A program made the position numbers and the translations under genes. DNA of 64,000 nt, from contig NZ_CP023278.1 in the NCBI RefSeq assembly GCF_002896875.1, forward strand, positions 2,604,001-2,668,000. Reading direction: 5' to 3'. The notes under the pieces were generated by a model. It saw only the letters and a list, made by a program, of their open reading frames with translations. It was not told where the DNA came from and did no database searches. Positions 1 to 8,059 of the stretch are shown here, piece by piece. The DNA is from Nostoc sp. CENA543. Its GTDB lineage: Bacteria; Cyanobacteriota; Cyanobacteriia; Cyanobacteriales; Nostocaceae. Within the stretch, counting starts at the first letter, position 1. The number at the start of each line of letters is the position of its first letter.

Positions 1-369
1 TTGTTCACCGTTAAGTAATGAACGATGAGGATGAATTTTACTTTGCTCAAAATTGCGTGAGGGATAAATGATCACTGCTTGCCAATCGCTAAACTTTGTA
101 TGGTTGCGATAGAAGTAGAGTGAAGATTCTGCAAAGACTCTTTCGTAAAGTTGTTCGTCTTTTTGAAATTGTACCTCACAAAAATATATAACTCCTGTAT
201 CTTGGTTTTCTGGTGGTAGAAACACCCCATCAATTTCAAATTTGGGTTCTTTGACAGCTACAGATTCAAATCGGTAAGCATCTGCATTAGTTGGCGGTGT
301 TGCTAGTAGTTGAAACAAGAGTGTAGGAGATTGTTGAAACAGTTTGTAAAAAATGGAATCTCGCCGCAT
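1..369 (-). CDS. DUF2887 / Rpn-family putative nuclease-transposase, 3' end cut by the window edge
   Basis: The frame is open from an ATG at 367-369 down to base 1 (123 codons) and runs off the window, so only the N-terminal part is seen. The protein begins MRRDSIFYKLFQQSPTLLF and continues with RFESVAVKEPKFEIDGVFLP and a VIYFCEVQFQKDEQLYERVF stretch. This layout is typical of the DUF2887 branch of the Rpn/PD-(D/E)XK group common in cyanobacteria: a short helix, then a nuclease-like core with D in EIDGVF and the E-x-Q of CEVQFQ. Members of this group are thought to act as DNA endonucleases promoting recombination; activity here is inferred. It is followed closely on its upstream side by the kinase gene that ends at 389. 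Confidence 0.75.
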   Translation of the reverse strand, partial: MRRDSIFYKLFQQSPTLLFQLLATPPTNADAYRFESVAVKEPKFEIDGVFLPPENQDTGVIYFCEVQFQKDEQLYERVFAESSLYFYRNHTKFSDWQAVIIYPSRNFEQSKIHPHRSLLNGEQ

Positions 370-388
370 TCTTCTTTAAATGTTACTA

Positions 389-2134
389 TTACTTAGCAGT
401 ATTGATCAGCCATTCATTAGTTGCTGCATCTCTTAACAGAGAGAATCGAATAGCAGCAGGTGTTTGTTGTCCCGATTTCATGAAAAATGTTAAACGAGTG
501 TCAACTGTTGCTGTTGATGTGTCGGAATTTATTAAAGTGACGTTATCAACAGATACACTTTCTACTTGTCCTTGCCACCAGTCCGAATAAGAACGATAGC
601 CATTGGGGTGCAGGTTGCTATTTTGAAAACTGGGAGTTAACAAATTCCAGGCTGTTTCATATTGACCCTGGTTGATGTAAGCATAATAATTCTCTACTGC
701 TTGTTCTGGCGACTGTGTTTCAACTTGTGATGTTTGAGAATTGGCAGATGATGTATTACCTGCTTGCAATTCTTCATTGGTGGGTTGTGAACCAACGGGT
801 TCTGTGGTTTCGGGAGTGGATGCAGTTACAGGTGAATTTGTGACGGCTGAAGAATTTGAGTCTGGCGTGGTTGCGGTTTGAGTAGTTTGTTGTGTTGTGG
901 TGGTATTGGAAGTTGCAGGTGTATCTGTTGGTTCTACGCTGGGGGTGCTGTTGTTGTTAGTAGTAGATTCACTAGAGGAGATTGTTGAAGGTGTGACTGA
1001 TTGATTGGGTCTAGTTAAGGCAAAACCAATTAATACAGATACACTCACTAAACCACCAGCAATTAAGCTACCAAGTAATATCCCCCGACTGCTATTTTTT
1101 TTGCTGACAGGTTCGGGAGAGGGGGAAGATGCGGGGCTAACAGCGACGGTATTAGACGCTGTAGCTGGTGGTGGAACTGTGACTACTGGCGGTTGTTGAT
1201 AGGGAGTTGTTGGTGGTTGTGATTGTTGATAGGGAGTTGTTGGTGGTTGCGGTTGTTGATAGGGAGTTGTAGCAGGTTGGGGTTGTTGATAGACAGTTGG
1301 GGGTAAGCTAACTGTGCCTAATTGCAAGGCTTCTAACATTTCCCTGGCGGTGGCGAACCGTTCTCTGGGATGATAGGCGATCGCACGATCAAGGGCATCT
1401 GCAAATGTCGGACTGACATTCAAAGCGTGTGTACGCCAGATAATTTCCCCGGTTCTGGAGTCTGTTTCTAATTCATGGGGTTGTTTCCCAGTCAATAAAT
1501 AAATTGCTGTCATCCCCAAACTATAAATATCACTAGAATACATGGGTCTACCTGCCGCTTGTTCACTCGGCATATACCCTGGTGTACCAATCACAATCGA
1601 ACTGGTAGGATTACCTTGGGAATTAACTACTGTACCCATAGATTCCCGCACTGCACCGAAATCAATTAATACAGGTTTGCCATCTCGATGACGCAAAATA
1701 ATATTGTCTGGTTTAATATCGCGGTGAATTATGTGTTTTGAGTGGACATACTCTAAAACAGGTAGTAAGTGAATGAGAATTTCTTGAACCGACTCTTCAC
1801 TAAACACACCTTGTTGATAAAATTTATTGGTTAATGTGCTACCTTCTATCCACTCTTGAATCAAATAAAATTGCTCATTTGATTGAAAATAAGCATATAA
1901 AGTAGGAATTTGGTCTGTATAGCTGCCTAACTCTTCTAAAATAGCTGCCTCGCGTTGAAATCGCTCTTGGACGAGTTGGTAAATTTGAGGATTATTGTGT
2001 ATTGGTTTGAGCAATTTCACTACACAACGACGGTTAGATGGCATTTGGGTATCTTCAGCTAAAAATGTTTCCCCAAATCCACCACTACCCAAAGTTTGAA
2101 CTACTCGATAGCGATTCTCTAATAGCGTTTCCAT
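389..2134 (-). CDS. Serine/threonine protein kinase with C-terminal NTF2-like region
   Basis: A 581-residue membrane-anchored Hanks-type kinase. The kinase domain covers about residues 8-270, with glycine loop GSGGFGET (17-24), ATP-binding Lys40, catalytic HRD (137-139) followed by KPDN, metal-binding DFG (158-160) and GTPGYMPSEQ in the activation segment. A Pro/Gln-rich linker holds near-perfect repeats of TPYQQPQPPT (about 283-316). One transmembrane helix lies at 351-373. A Thr/Ser/Asn-rich stretch follows, then a C-terminal domain (about 475-580) that resembles the NTF2-like fold seen at the end of many cyanobacterial kinases. The kinase should face the cytoplasm and the C-terminal part the periplasm. 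It is a close paralogue of the next gene upstream. Its substrate cannot be read from the sequence. Confidence 0.93.
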   Translation of the reverse strand: METLLENRYRVVQTLGSGGFGETFLAEDTQMPSNRRCVVKLLKPIHNNPQIYQLVQERFQREAAILEELGSYTDQIPTLYAYFQSNEQFYLIQEWIEGSTLTNKFYQQGVFSEESVQEILIHLLPVLEYVHSKHIIHRDIKPDNIILRHRDGKPVLIDFGAVRESMGTVVNSQGNPTSSIVIGTPGYMPSEQAAGRPMYSSDIYSLGMTAIYLLTGKQPHELETDSRTGEIIWRTHALNVSPTFADALDRAIAYHPRERFATAREMLEALQLGTVSLPPTVYQQPQPATTPYQQPQPPTTPYQQSQPPTTPYQQPPVVTVPPPATASNTVAVSPASSPSPEPVSKKNSSRGILLGSLIAGGLVSVSVLIGFALTRPNQSVTPSTISSSESTTNNNSTPSVEPTDTPATSNTTTTQQTTQTATTPDSNSSAVTNSPVTASTPETTEPVGSQPTNEELQAGNTSSANSQTSQVETQSPEQAVENYYAYINQGQYETAWNLLTPSFQNSNLHPNGYRSYSDWWQGQVESVSVDNVTLINSDTSTATVDTRLTFFMKSGQQTPAAIRFSLLRDAATNEWLINTAK

Positions 2135-2294
2135 AAGTTAGTGCAGAACAGTGTCAAATTAGTTGTGATATTGTATACATTTTATCCATTATCCAGTAGT
2201 TACCCAAAAATTGTCACTCAACAATTATTTGAGTAGTTCACTGGGTAAAAATATGGATTTTATTCGCAATTAACTACAAATGCGACCAGACTAA

Positions 2295-3755
2295 TTACTT
2301 AAAATGTCTCAAATTATAACGGTCTTGATATTGTTTAATGTAATCTACATTCTGCTGCTCTAATCTGCTGAGTAATTTTGAGGGAAATTCTCTCGGTGAA
2401 TATATGGGTTGATACCAGGTTTGAGTATTAAAATATGCTTGTAATTCAGGAGTATCAAATCTGCGTCCGTGACGAGCGAAAATTGTATTTCGCATAATAT
2501 CTAGTGTGTAACCGTCTTTACCATTTAAATCAGAATCGGTGACAAGTCGTTCAGAAAGCCAGAGATAATTACTCTGATTATTTTCCGGTGGTGGTGTAAA
2601 AGAATTGACAATCTGAGAAGTATCTGTATTTGATGGAGATTGAGTTTGGGGAACTACATTCTTAGATACTTTGGTTTGTAAAGATTGGGAAACAGGGGAA
2701 GTAGTTTCTTTGACTACTGGCTGTTCTGAGGACGGTTGCGGCGGTTTTGTCAATATAAACCCAAGAATCACCGAACCACCAATCAAACCACCAGCTACTA
2801 AACTGCCAATTAATATATTTTTTTGCTGATTATCTGTAACACTAGCTTGGGGAAGTACGGGAGTAGTGGGTTGTGCTGTGTGAGAGATGACAGGCGGGAC
2901 AGAGTACGGCTGTGTGGGTGGTATGGAGTTAGTTTCCCTTTGCAAAGCCTCCAACATGGCTTTTGCTGAGGGGAAGCGATCGCGAGGATGATAAGCGATC
3001 GCCCGATCAATTACACTAGCCAAAACCGGACTAATATTTTGGGCATAGTTACGCCAAATAATTTCACCTGTTTGTGAGTCCGTCTCTAAGTTTTGTGGCT
3101 GCATACCCGTCAACAAATAAACAGCAGTCAACCCCAAACTATACAAATCACTAGAATAAACAGGTCTACCTGCGGCTTGTTCGCTGGGCATATATCCAGG
3201 CGTACCAATCACAATCGAACTAGTAGCATGACCTTGGGAATTAACTACTGTCCCCATTGATTCCCGGACTGCACCAAAGTCAATCAATACAGGTTTACCA
3301 TCCCCATAACGCACCATGATATTATCTGGCTTAATATCACGATGGACAATTTGCTGAGAGTGGACGTAATCCAGAACAGGTAACACATTCAGCAATATTT
3401 CCCGGACTGTATTCTCACTTAATAACCCTTGTTGTCTAACTTTAGCTGTGAGTGTATCCCCCTCAATCCACTCCTGTACTAAATAAAATTGCCCATCTGC
3501 CGAAAAATAAGCATATAATGCCGGAATTTGTCCAGTTTTTCCGCCTAATTCTTCCAGAATTGCCGCTTCACGTTGGAATCTTTCTTGAACTAACTGATAA
3601 ATTTGGGGATTATTTTGAATTGGCCTGAGTTGTTTAACCACACACCTACGTTTAGAAGGCATATAAGTATCTTCTGCAAGATATGTTTCACCAAACCCAC
3701 CAGCCCCTAATGTCTGTATCACTTGATAGCGATCGTTCAACATTTGCATTGTCAT
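2295..3755 (-). CDS. Serine/threonine protein kinase with C-terminal YARHG domain
   Basis: A 486-residue Hanks-type kinase nearly identical in layout to its neighbour ending at 389: glycine loop GAGGFGET (about 18-25), Lys41, HRD (138-140), DFG (159-161) and the same GTPGYMPSEQAAGRP activation segment. One transmembrane helix is at about 314-335. The C-terminal region differs entirely from the sister kinase: residues about 395-475 match the YARHG domain, with the diagnostic IFARHGRRF at 425-433. YARHG domains are extracytoplasmic and probably sense or bind cell-envelope ligands. The start is uncertain among ATGs at codons 1, 3 and 5; codon 3 or 5 aligns best with the sister. The 160 bp between the two genes hold no obvious terminator. 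Confidence 0.93.
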   Translation of the reverse strand: MTMQMLNDRYQVIQTLGAGGFGETYLAEDTYMPSKRRCVVKQLRPIQNNPQIYQLVQERFQREAAILEELGGKTGQIPALYAYFSADGQFYLVQEWIEGDTLTAKVRQQGLLSENTVREILLNVLPVLDYVHSQQIVHRDIKPDNIMVRYGDGKPVLIDFGAVRESMGTVVNSQGHATSSIVIGTPGYMPSEQAAGRPVYSSDLYSLGLTAVYLLTGMQPQNLETDSQTGEIIWRNYAQNISPVLASVIDRAIAYHPRDRFPSAKAMLEALQRETNSIPPTQPYSVPPVISHTAQPTTPVLPQASVTDNQQKNILIGSLVAGGLIGGSVILGFILTKPPQPSSEQPVVKETTSPVSQSLQTKVSKNVVPQTQSPSNTDTSQIVNSFTPPPENNQSNYLWLSERLVTDSDLNGKDGYTLDIMRNTIFARHGRRFDTPELQAYFNTQTWYQPIYSPREFPSKLLSRLEQQNVDYIKQYQDRYNLRHFK

Positions 3756-3761
3756 AATTGG

Positions 3762-3842
3762 TTATTAGTCATTAGTCATTAGTCATTAGTCATTAGTTAT
3801 GAAGACTTTTTCTTCCTTGTCTCCCTTGTCTCCCTTGTCTCC
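3762..3842. repeat. Short tandem repeats: CATTAGT heptamers, then CTCCCTTGT nonamers
   Basis: About five copies of the heptamer CATTAGT (3762-3798) are followed by three to four copies of the nonamer CTCCCTTGT (about 3817-3842). These low-complexity tandem repeats sit directly before the kinase start at 3755 and recur in many spacers of this window. They are typical of Nostocales genomes. Confidence 0.9.
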
Positions 3843-3883
3843 CATGCCCAATGCCCCATGCCCCATTCCCCATTCCCAATACC

Positions 3884-4429
3884 TCACTTCACATCTAATA
3901 ATCCATTTTCTTTTAACTTAGGATTGAATCGAATTTGTGTCTTTAATCCACGCAATTCTAAAGCTGCTATAATTTCAGCTTCTACTCTTCTGGCGATGTT
4001 TTTCAGGATATTCATTTGCTTGACTTCATCATGTACAGGATTTTGATAATTTTCCTGCTCTTCTGGAGTCATTACTGTTTTAACATCAATAGGTTGTGTC
4101 CATGTTGCTTTTTGTTCTCCGTTACCCACGGGAAGACCACCATTTTCCGCTATCCACGTTTGCTCAATGTTTTCTAAGATAGTGCGATTAGGACGCTCAA
4201 TCGTATGTATTTTCACCCAATAACATTTTTGGGGTTGACGGACTAAATGCTGTCTTAAACTTAAATATATATCGCGGGAGTAACCAATAAATTGCAATAT
4301 TTTATCTTCATTAAAAATGGCATAAACCCCTATTTTTCCCTGTACATTTTCAGGTAAATCACCTTGATCATCAATGTAAGAAATATATGGCAATGATATT
4401 AAAGATGGAAGCTGATTTTCGTTATTCAT
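3884..4429 (-). CDS. GIY-YIG nuclease family-like protein
   Basis: A 181-residue protein. Residues about 30-75 resemble a GIY-YIG catalytic core: GVYAIF (the GIY position reads GVY) followed by LQFIGYSRDIYLSLRQHL (YIG reads FIG, with the expected Arg in the next helix). A Glu is present further on in ENIEQTWI. The first motif tyrosine is retained in a relaxed form, so the fold is likely but nuclease activity is uncertain. The C-terminal third is charged and helical and ends in a sequence shared with cyanobacterial homologues only by general composition. It is a monocistronic gene next to tandem repeats. No partner is suggested by context. Confidence 0.65.
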   Translation of the reverse strand: MNNENQLPSLISLPYISYIDDQGDLPENVQGKIGVYAIFNEDKILQFIGYSRDIYLSLRQHLVRQPQKCYWVKIHTIERPNRTILENIEQTWIAENGGLPVGNGEQKATWTQPIDVKTVMTPEEQENYQNPVHDEVKQMNILKNIARRVEAEIIAALELRGLKTQIRFNPKLKENGLLDVK

Positions 4430-4811
4430 CGGTCTATTTTGAGATTACTAATTGTTTTATAAATAGAATAGGGTAAATAGTTCAAGATTTATAGTGAGAA
4501 ATTTAGTTCTCAACAAAGGACTAAAGTCCTTACTACGAACTGAATACTAGTATTTTTACTTTACTTAATATATTTCGTTTTTTAAGTTGTTCTACTTGAA
4601 TTAACAATTACTATTTGTGAGTTTTGTTAATTAAAATTCCAAAAAGTTACTTAATTCAGTCAGCACAACCAAACCAAACTATAGCAGTTTGAGTTGACAT
4701 GGAATGGGGAACAGACAGAGGTTGTTTACTTCCTCTACTACAAGTGGGTTATTAGTCCCGCTTTTCAAGGTAATTGTGGCTTGCTGGCACCATTTGCCTG
4801 TTAATTTATAA
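4430..4811. other. AT-rich spacer with small palindrome
   Basis: No credible gene. It contains the perfect hairpin AAGGACT-AA-AGTCCTT at 4516-4531, part of a dispersed cyanobacterial repeat, and a stretch near 4709-4730 (GAACAGACAGAGGTTGTT) that recurs inverted near 28650-28675. Confidence 0.6.
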
Positions 4812-4885
4812 CGAGCGCGGCAGGACTCGAACCTGCGACAGACTGCTTAGAAGGCAGTTACTCTATCCACCTGAGTTACGCGCCC
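4812..4885 (-). tRNA. tRNA-Arg(UCU)
   Basis: The minus strand folds as a full cloverleaf of 74 nt. The acceptor stem GGGCGCG pairs with CGCGCTC (one G-T wobble), with G as discriminator. The anticodon loop is CTTCTAA, giving UCU for Arg AGA codons. The T arm carries GGTTCGAGTCC. CCA is not encoded. No integrase or direct repeat is seen at its 3' end, so there is no sign of use as an attachment site. Confidence 0.97.
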
Positions 4886-5225
4886 AAATCAAAACTGTGG
4901 CTCAACTATGAGTCACCTTAAAAATTATATCGTCTTTATGCCTAATAAGCAATTAAAAAAAATTGCAGGTTGACTGTTGCTAAGGCTAAGATGCTAGTCG
5001 CAAGTTGATTAATTAGCTTATTATGTGGTCGATGGATGCTGATTTGCGGGTTGATGGCGATGAACTAAACGCCCGGTGTAGCTGATCGCCTGAACATAGA
5101 CTATTTTCAGATAGTCGCTCACTAAATCTATACCACGTAAGTAATCGCACTCTTGGCGATGTTGCTAAATCAGATTATAAATCGCTTATCTATAAAGCCC
5201 CTGCGGGGAGTTATTTGCTAGTGCC
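4886..5225. other. Spacer, nothing recognised
   Basis: This 340 bp stretch between the tRNA and the next gene has no credible ORF, repeat array or terminator. It probably holds the promoters for both divergent neighbours. Confidence 0.4.
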
Positions 5226-5885
5226 ATGTTTATTTTGAAACGGCAGGATGTTGAAATATCAAGCATTCAGCACCCGAAAAAGGATCAGCAGGTGCCGATT
5301 CTCCATTATCAGGGGCAGACTTTTCGCTTGATTAGTGTATTCAAAGCGGGCCAAGAAGAAGAAGCTAGAACTTTGTGGCGAGAATTAACTGATCATCGTG
5401 GTAAAGCTTGCGTCTTACTGGAGGAACCAGAACGCTTTAGCGTTTGGGGTAAAGTACGCCTAGACCAAATTGGTAACGATACTGGTGGACACAGCAAAAA
5501 CAGCACATTAATTCAGGCTAGCATTTTGCTACTACAAGCTGTTCACATGGATATAGAAGAATTTTTGGGTACAAAGCAAGTTTCATTATTTGAAAAAGAT
5601 GTAGCTGAATTTCAGAAGCAGCAGCAGTTTCCTGAGACTGCTTCGATTGAAGCGGTGAAACAGTTAGTCTCAATTGATCCGTTGGAATCAGACAAGCTAC
5701 CCCCCTGGAAAGAAAATCATGTAGTCAGCTTTTTACAAGAACTACATAAATTAGGGAAAACTTATTTTGGTAACGCCAACTTTGCCAATCAAGTAGCTAA
5801 TCACCTACAGGATATGCCAGAAGGAGAGCGATCGCTGTTTATCTCGTGGCTGAGTCAGTCTTCCCTGAATAAGTTATGGCAGTAG
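5226..5885 (+). CDS. Cyanobacterial conserved protein of unknown function (219 aa)
   Basis: A soluble protein without signal peptide or membrane segment. Residues about 10-130 look like one globular alpha/beta domain (QVPILHYQGQTFRLISVF, then a long helix with EEEARTLWREL, then a strand-rich part with RFSVWGKVRL). A charged linker follows, and a C-terminal helical part contains LPPWKENHVVSFLQELHKLGKTYFG. I do not recognise a catalytic motif. No clear Shine-Dalgarno precedes the ATG, but the next in-frame start is far inside. A HIP1 site lies within the gene at 5828-5835. Codon use and direction agree with the two following genes; the gap to the next one is 157 bp. Confidence 0.8.
   Translation: MFILKRQDVEISSIQHPKKDQQVPILHYQGQTFRLISVFKAGQEEEARTLWRELTDHRGKACVLLEEPERFSVWGKVRLDQIGNDTGGHSKNSTLIQASILLLQAVHMDIEEFLGTKQVSLFEKDVAEFQKQQQFPETASIEAVKQLVSIDPLESDKLPPWKENHVVSFLQELHKLGKTYFGNANFANQVANHLQDMPEGERSLFISWLSQSSLNKLWQ
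5828..5835. repeat. HIP1 octamer GCGATCGC (representative copy)
   Basis: This is one example of the palindrome GCGATCGC, which recurs across the window inside and between genes. HIP1 over-representation is a known hallmark of many cyanobacterial genomes. Confidence 0.9.
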
Positions 5886-6042
5886 AAGGAAAAGTAAAAA
5901 GGCAAAAGGCCAAAGGCAAAAAGGCGATGTTCTCAATTTCTGCTCTTTTTCCCCATCTTTTGCTCTGTTTGCCCCATCCCACAAGTTCTTTAATGTTGAA
6001 TTTAAAATTGGTTCATCCCCAGAGTGCATTTAATCAAATCTT

Positions 6043-6900
6043 ATGAGTAGTTCTTACAAAAATCCATCCTCATTGGCAAAATCTCTATTTACCACCCAGA
6101 ACATAGTTTTAGCTAGCATTGGCTGGGGTGTACTAGCACTGCTATACTTTTTATTGTTTAGTGCCAAAGTCCCTGGAGCTAATGGTCAAGAAACCCGTGC
6201 TGAATGGTACGTGATTGGTACAAATATTTTTGAAGCGTTAGCTTATCTGGGTGCAGGAATTTTATGCTTAAGGAATTGGCGCAGTCCACAAATTGTCAGT
6301 AGCCGCAATGTTTGGCTAGCTATTGCCATAGGTATGATTTCTTATTTCCTGGGAGGGATATTTTTTGGTTATACAGAAATTGTTTTACAAGAAGAACCGG
6401 ATGTGTCTATTGGCGACGTGTTTTTTGTATTAAGTTATATATCCCTGGGCGTAGGCATGATTTTAGCGGTAGCTGCTAGGCGAATTAATCTAGAAAAATG
6501 GCAATGGCTGATTGTGTCAGCAATTGGAGTATTTGGCAGTTTGTTGGCGTGGTGGATTTCTGCCCAGCAAGCTAAAGCCTCAGAAGACTTTTTAGCCACA
6601 ATTTTGAACTTGTTTTACATAGTTAGCGATGTGCTGTTGTTAATTATCGCCACCACCCTACTTTTAGCTTTTTGGGGGGGACGAGTAGCCCAATCCTGGA
6701 GAATGATTGCGGCGGCGGCCTTTTCGCTTTACATTGCAGATATGTGGTTTAAATACGCTCAGGGTCCAAATTATCAAAGTGGAGAACTTTTAGAAGTGTT
6801 TTGGGTGTTTAGTGGAGTGTTATTTGGTATGGGCGCAGCCCTAGAATATGACGCATCATTAAGCCGGACTCGGCGGGAGCGCACAAGAAAACGAGCATAG
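6043..6900 (+). CDS. Multi-pass membrane protein, cyanobacterial conserved
   Basis: A 285-residue integral membrane protein with about seven to eight hydrophobic helices: near residues 20-42, 58-78, 90-112, 124-143, 153-171, 183-210, 218-235 and 245-268. It ends in an Arg-rich cytoplasmic tail (RTRRERTRKRA). The acidic loop between helices 3 and 4 (QEEPDVSIGDV) sits where similar 7TM sensory modules place a conserved Asp. I recognise no enzymatic motif. The stop codon is only 4-7 bp from the start of the next gene, so the two are almost certainly co-translated, which suggests a joint membrane/DNA-binding function. Confidence 0.8.
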   Translation: MSSSYKNPSSLAKSLFTTQNIVLASIGWGVLALLYFLLFSAKVPGANGQETRAEWYVIGTNIFEALAYLGAGILCLRNWRSPQIVSSRNVWLAIAIGMISYFLGGIFFGYTEIVLQEEPDVSIGDVFFVLSYISLGVGMILAVAARRINLEKWQWLIVSAIGVFGSLLAWWISAQQAKASEDFLATILNLFYIVSDVLLLIIATTLLLAFWGGRVAQSWRMIAAAAFSLYIADMWFKYAQGPNYQSGELLEVFWVFSGVLFGMGAALEYDASLSRTRRERTRKRA

Positions 6901-6907
6901 AAAATTG

Positions 6908-7939
6908 GTGTCTACCGTGAGAAAACTAACAAATTCTGACAAACAAGAAATTCTCAAGCTATATCGAGAAACTGCTGAAACAACCTCAACTCTGGCAGAA
7001 CGCTATGACGTGAGTAACTCCACCATTAGCCGCTTGCTCAAAAGTACCTTAGCAGAAGACGAGTATGAATACCTCGTTTCTTTAAAACGTGCAGCTAGGA
7101 CTCCGGAAGGGAGAGCGCAAGTCAGTTACGAAAATGTACCTGTATTTGTGCCACCAGAGTCAGAAGCACCAGCACCAGCACCAGCGAAAAGTCGGGAGAA
7201 ACCACGTTTAAAAACTGCGGAAGTTGAGCCACCCCAGCCGGTAGAACAGCCAGTAGTACCAGAAACAGACGAGGAAGAACAGCCAACTCAGCCTGTGAGA
7301 CGAGTACGCAAACGTGCTGTTTCAGGTGAGGAGGAAAAGCCCAAACCCAAGGTACCTGTCGTCAAGCAGTTGGAAATTCCTGTGGTGCAGCCACAGGAAG
7401 TAGTTGGTATCTCTAGTTCTTTACTGGAGGATGACAAGTCTGATGTCACAGCTATTGCCCAAATGCTAGGGGAAGATTTGCTAGACGAATCGGAAGATTT
7501 AGACGATGAGGAAGATTTAGACGATGATTTAGAGGATGATGAAGACTACGAAGAAGACGAAGAAGAAGAGTATTTTGAACACCCCAGACCTCTTGTTACT
7601 AGACGGAGACTAGGGGAAGCACCAGTTCAAGTTTTACCTTTATCGGTAGCACCGTTACCCAAGACTTGCTATTTAGTCATTGATCGTTCCTCGGAATTAA
7701 TTACTAAACCCCTCAAGGATTTTGGTGATTTAGGACAAATTCCCAGCCTGGAAACCCAGCAAAGAACTTTACCTGTGTTTGATAATCACCGTGTCGCCAA
7801 GCGATTTTCTACCAAGCGCGATCGCGTGATTAAAGTTCCTGATAGTAAAATGCTGCATAAGGCTCGCACTCATTTGCAAGCCAAAGGCATTACCAGACTA
7901 TTAATTGATGGTCAAGTTTATTCTTTATCGCTGGTTTAA
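6908..7939 (+). CDS. HTH protein with acidic linker and conserved C-terminal domain
   Basis: About 343 residues. Residues 5-50 form a transposase/Hin-like helix-turn-helix (KQEILKLYRETAETTSTLAE, then YDVSNSTISRLLKS). A Pro/Glu/Lys linker and a strongly acidic tract (about 195-225, mostly D and E) follow. The C-terminal domain (about 250-343) contains CYLVIDRSSELITKPLKDF and a Lys/Arg-rich RVAKRFSTKRDRVIKV segment. There is no DDE or other transposase catalytic domain, so it is probably a domesticated DNA-binding protein. A GTG at 6908 is preferred; a TTG three bases earlier and a GTG at 6917 are alternatives. It is coupled to the upstream membrane gene and followed by a good terminator. Confidence 0.8.
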   Translation: MSTVRKLTNSDKQEILKLYRETAETTSTLAERYDVSNSTISRLLKSTLAEDEYEYLVSLKRAARTPEGRAQVSYENVPVFVPPESEAPAPAPAKSREKPRLKTAEVEPPQPVEQPVVPETDEEEQPTQPVRRVRKRAVSGEEEKPKPKVPVVKQLEIPVVQPQEVVGISSSLLEDDKSDVTAIAQMLGEDLLDESEDLDDEEDLDDDLEDDEDYEEDEEEEYFEHPRPLVTRRRLGEAPVQVLPLSVAPLPKTCYLVIDRSSELITKPLKDFGDLGQIPSLETQQRTLPVFDNHRVAKRFSTKRDRVIKVPDSKMLHKARTHLQAKGITRLLIDGQVYSLSLV

Positions 7940-7961
7940 AAGTCGAGATTTCCAGGTTTTT

Positions 7962-7994
7962 AGAGACGTTGTGTTGCAGCGTCTCTATTTTTTT
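7962..7994 (+). terminator. Rho-independent terminator
   Basis: The stem AGAGACGTTG (7962-7971) pairs with CAGCGTCTCT (7977-7986) with one G-T wobble and a 5-nt loop, and is followed by a run of T from 7988. It lies 23 bp after the stop of the HTH/acidic protein gene. Confidence 0.85.
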
Positions 7995-8017
7995 ATTTGA
8001 CATTGTTCAACGATAAG

Positions 8018-8043
8018 GGACGGGCAAGATGCCCATCCCACAA
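8018..8043. repeat. Dispersed hairpin repeat, copy 1
   Basis: A 26-nt unit that starts GGACGGGCAAGATGCCC and ends CATCCCACAA. A second copy lies at 61078-61103 and differs at only two positions, which are a paired A-T to T-A swap in the GGGCA-AGA-TGCCC hairpin. It lies at the 3' end of the Bax1-like gene. Confidence 0.75.
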
Positions 8044-8059
8044 AACTTTTAAATTGGTA

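Noticed and set aside
4812-4885. Integration site of a mobile island at tRNA-Arg
   Set aside because: No integrase, no duplicated tRNA 3' end and no change of gene content next to it.
6908-7939. Transposase gene
   Set aside because: Only the HTH part resembles transposases; no DDE catalytic domain and no inverted repeats around it.
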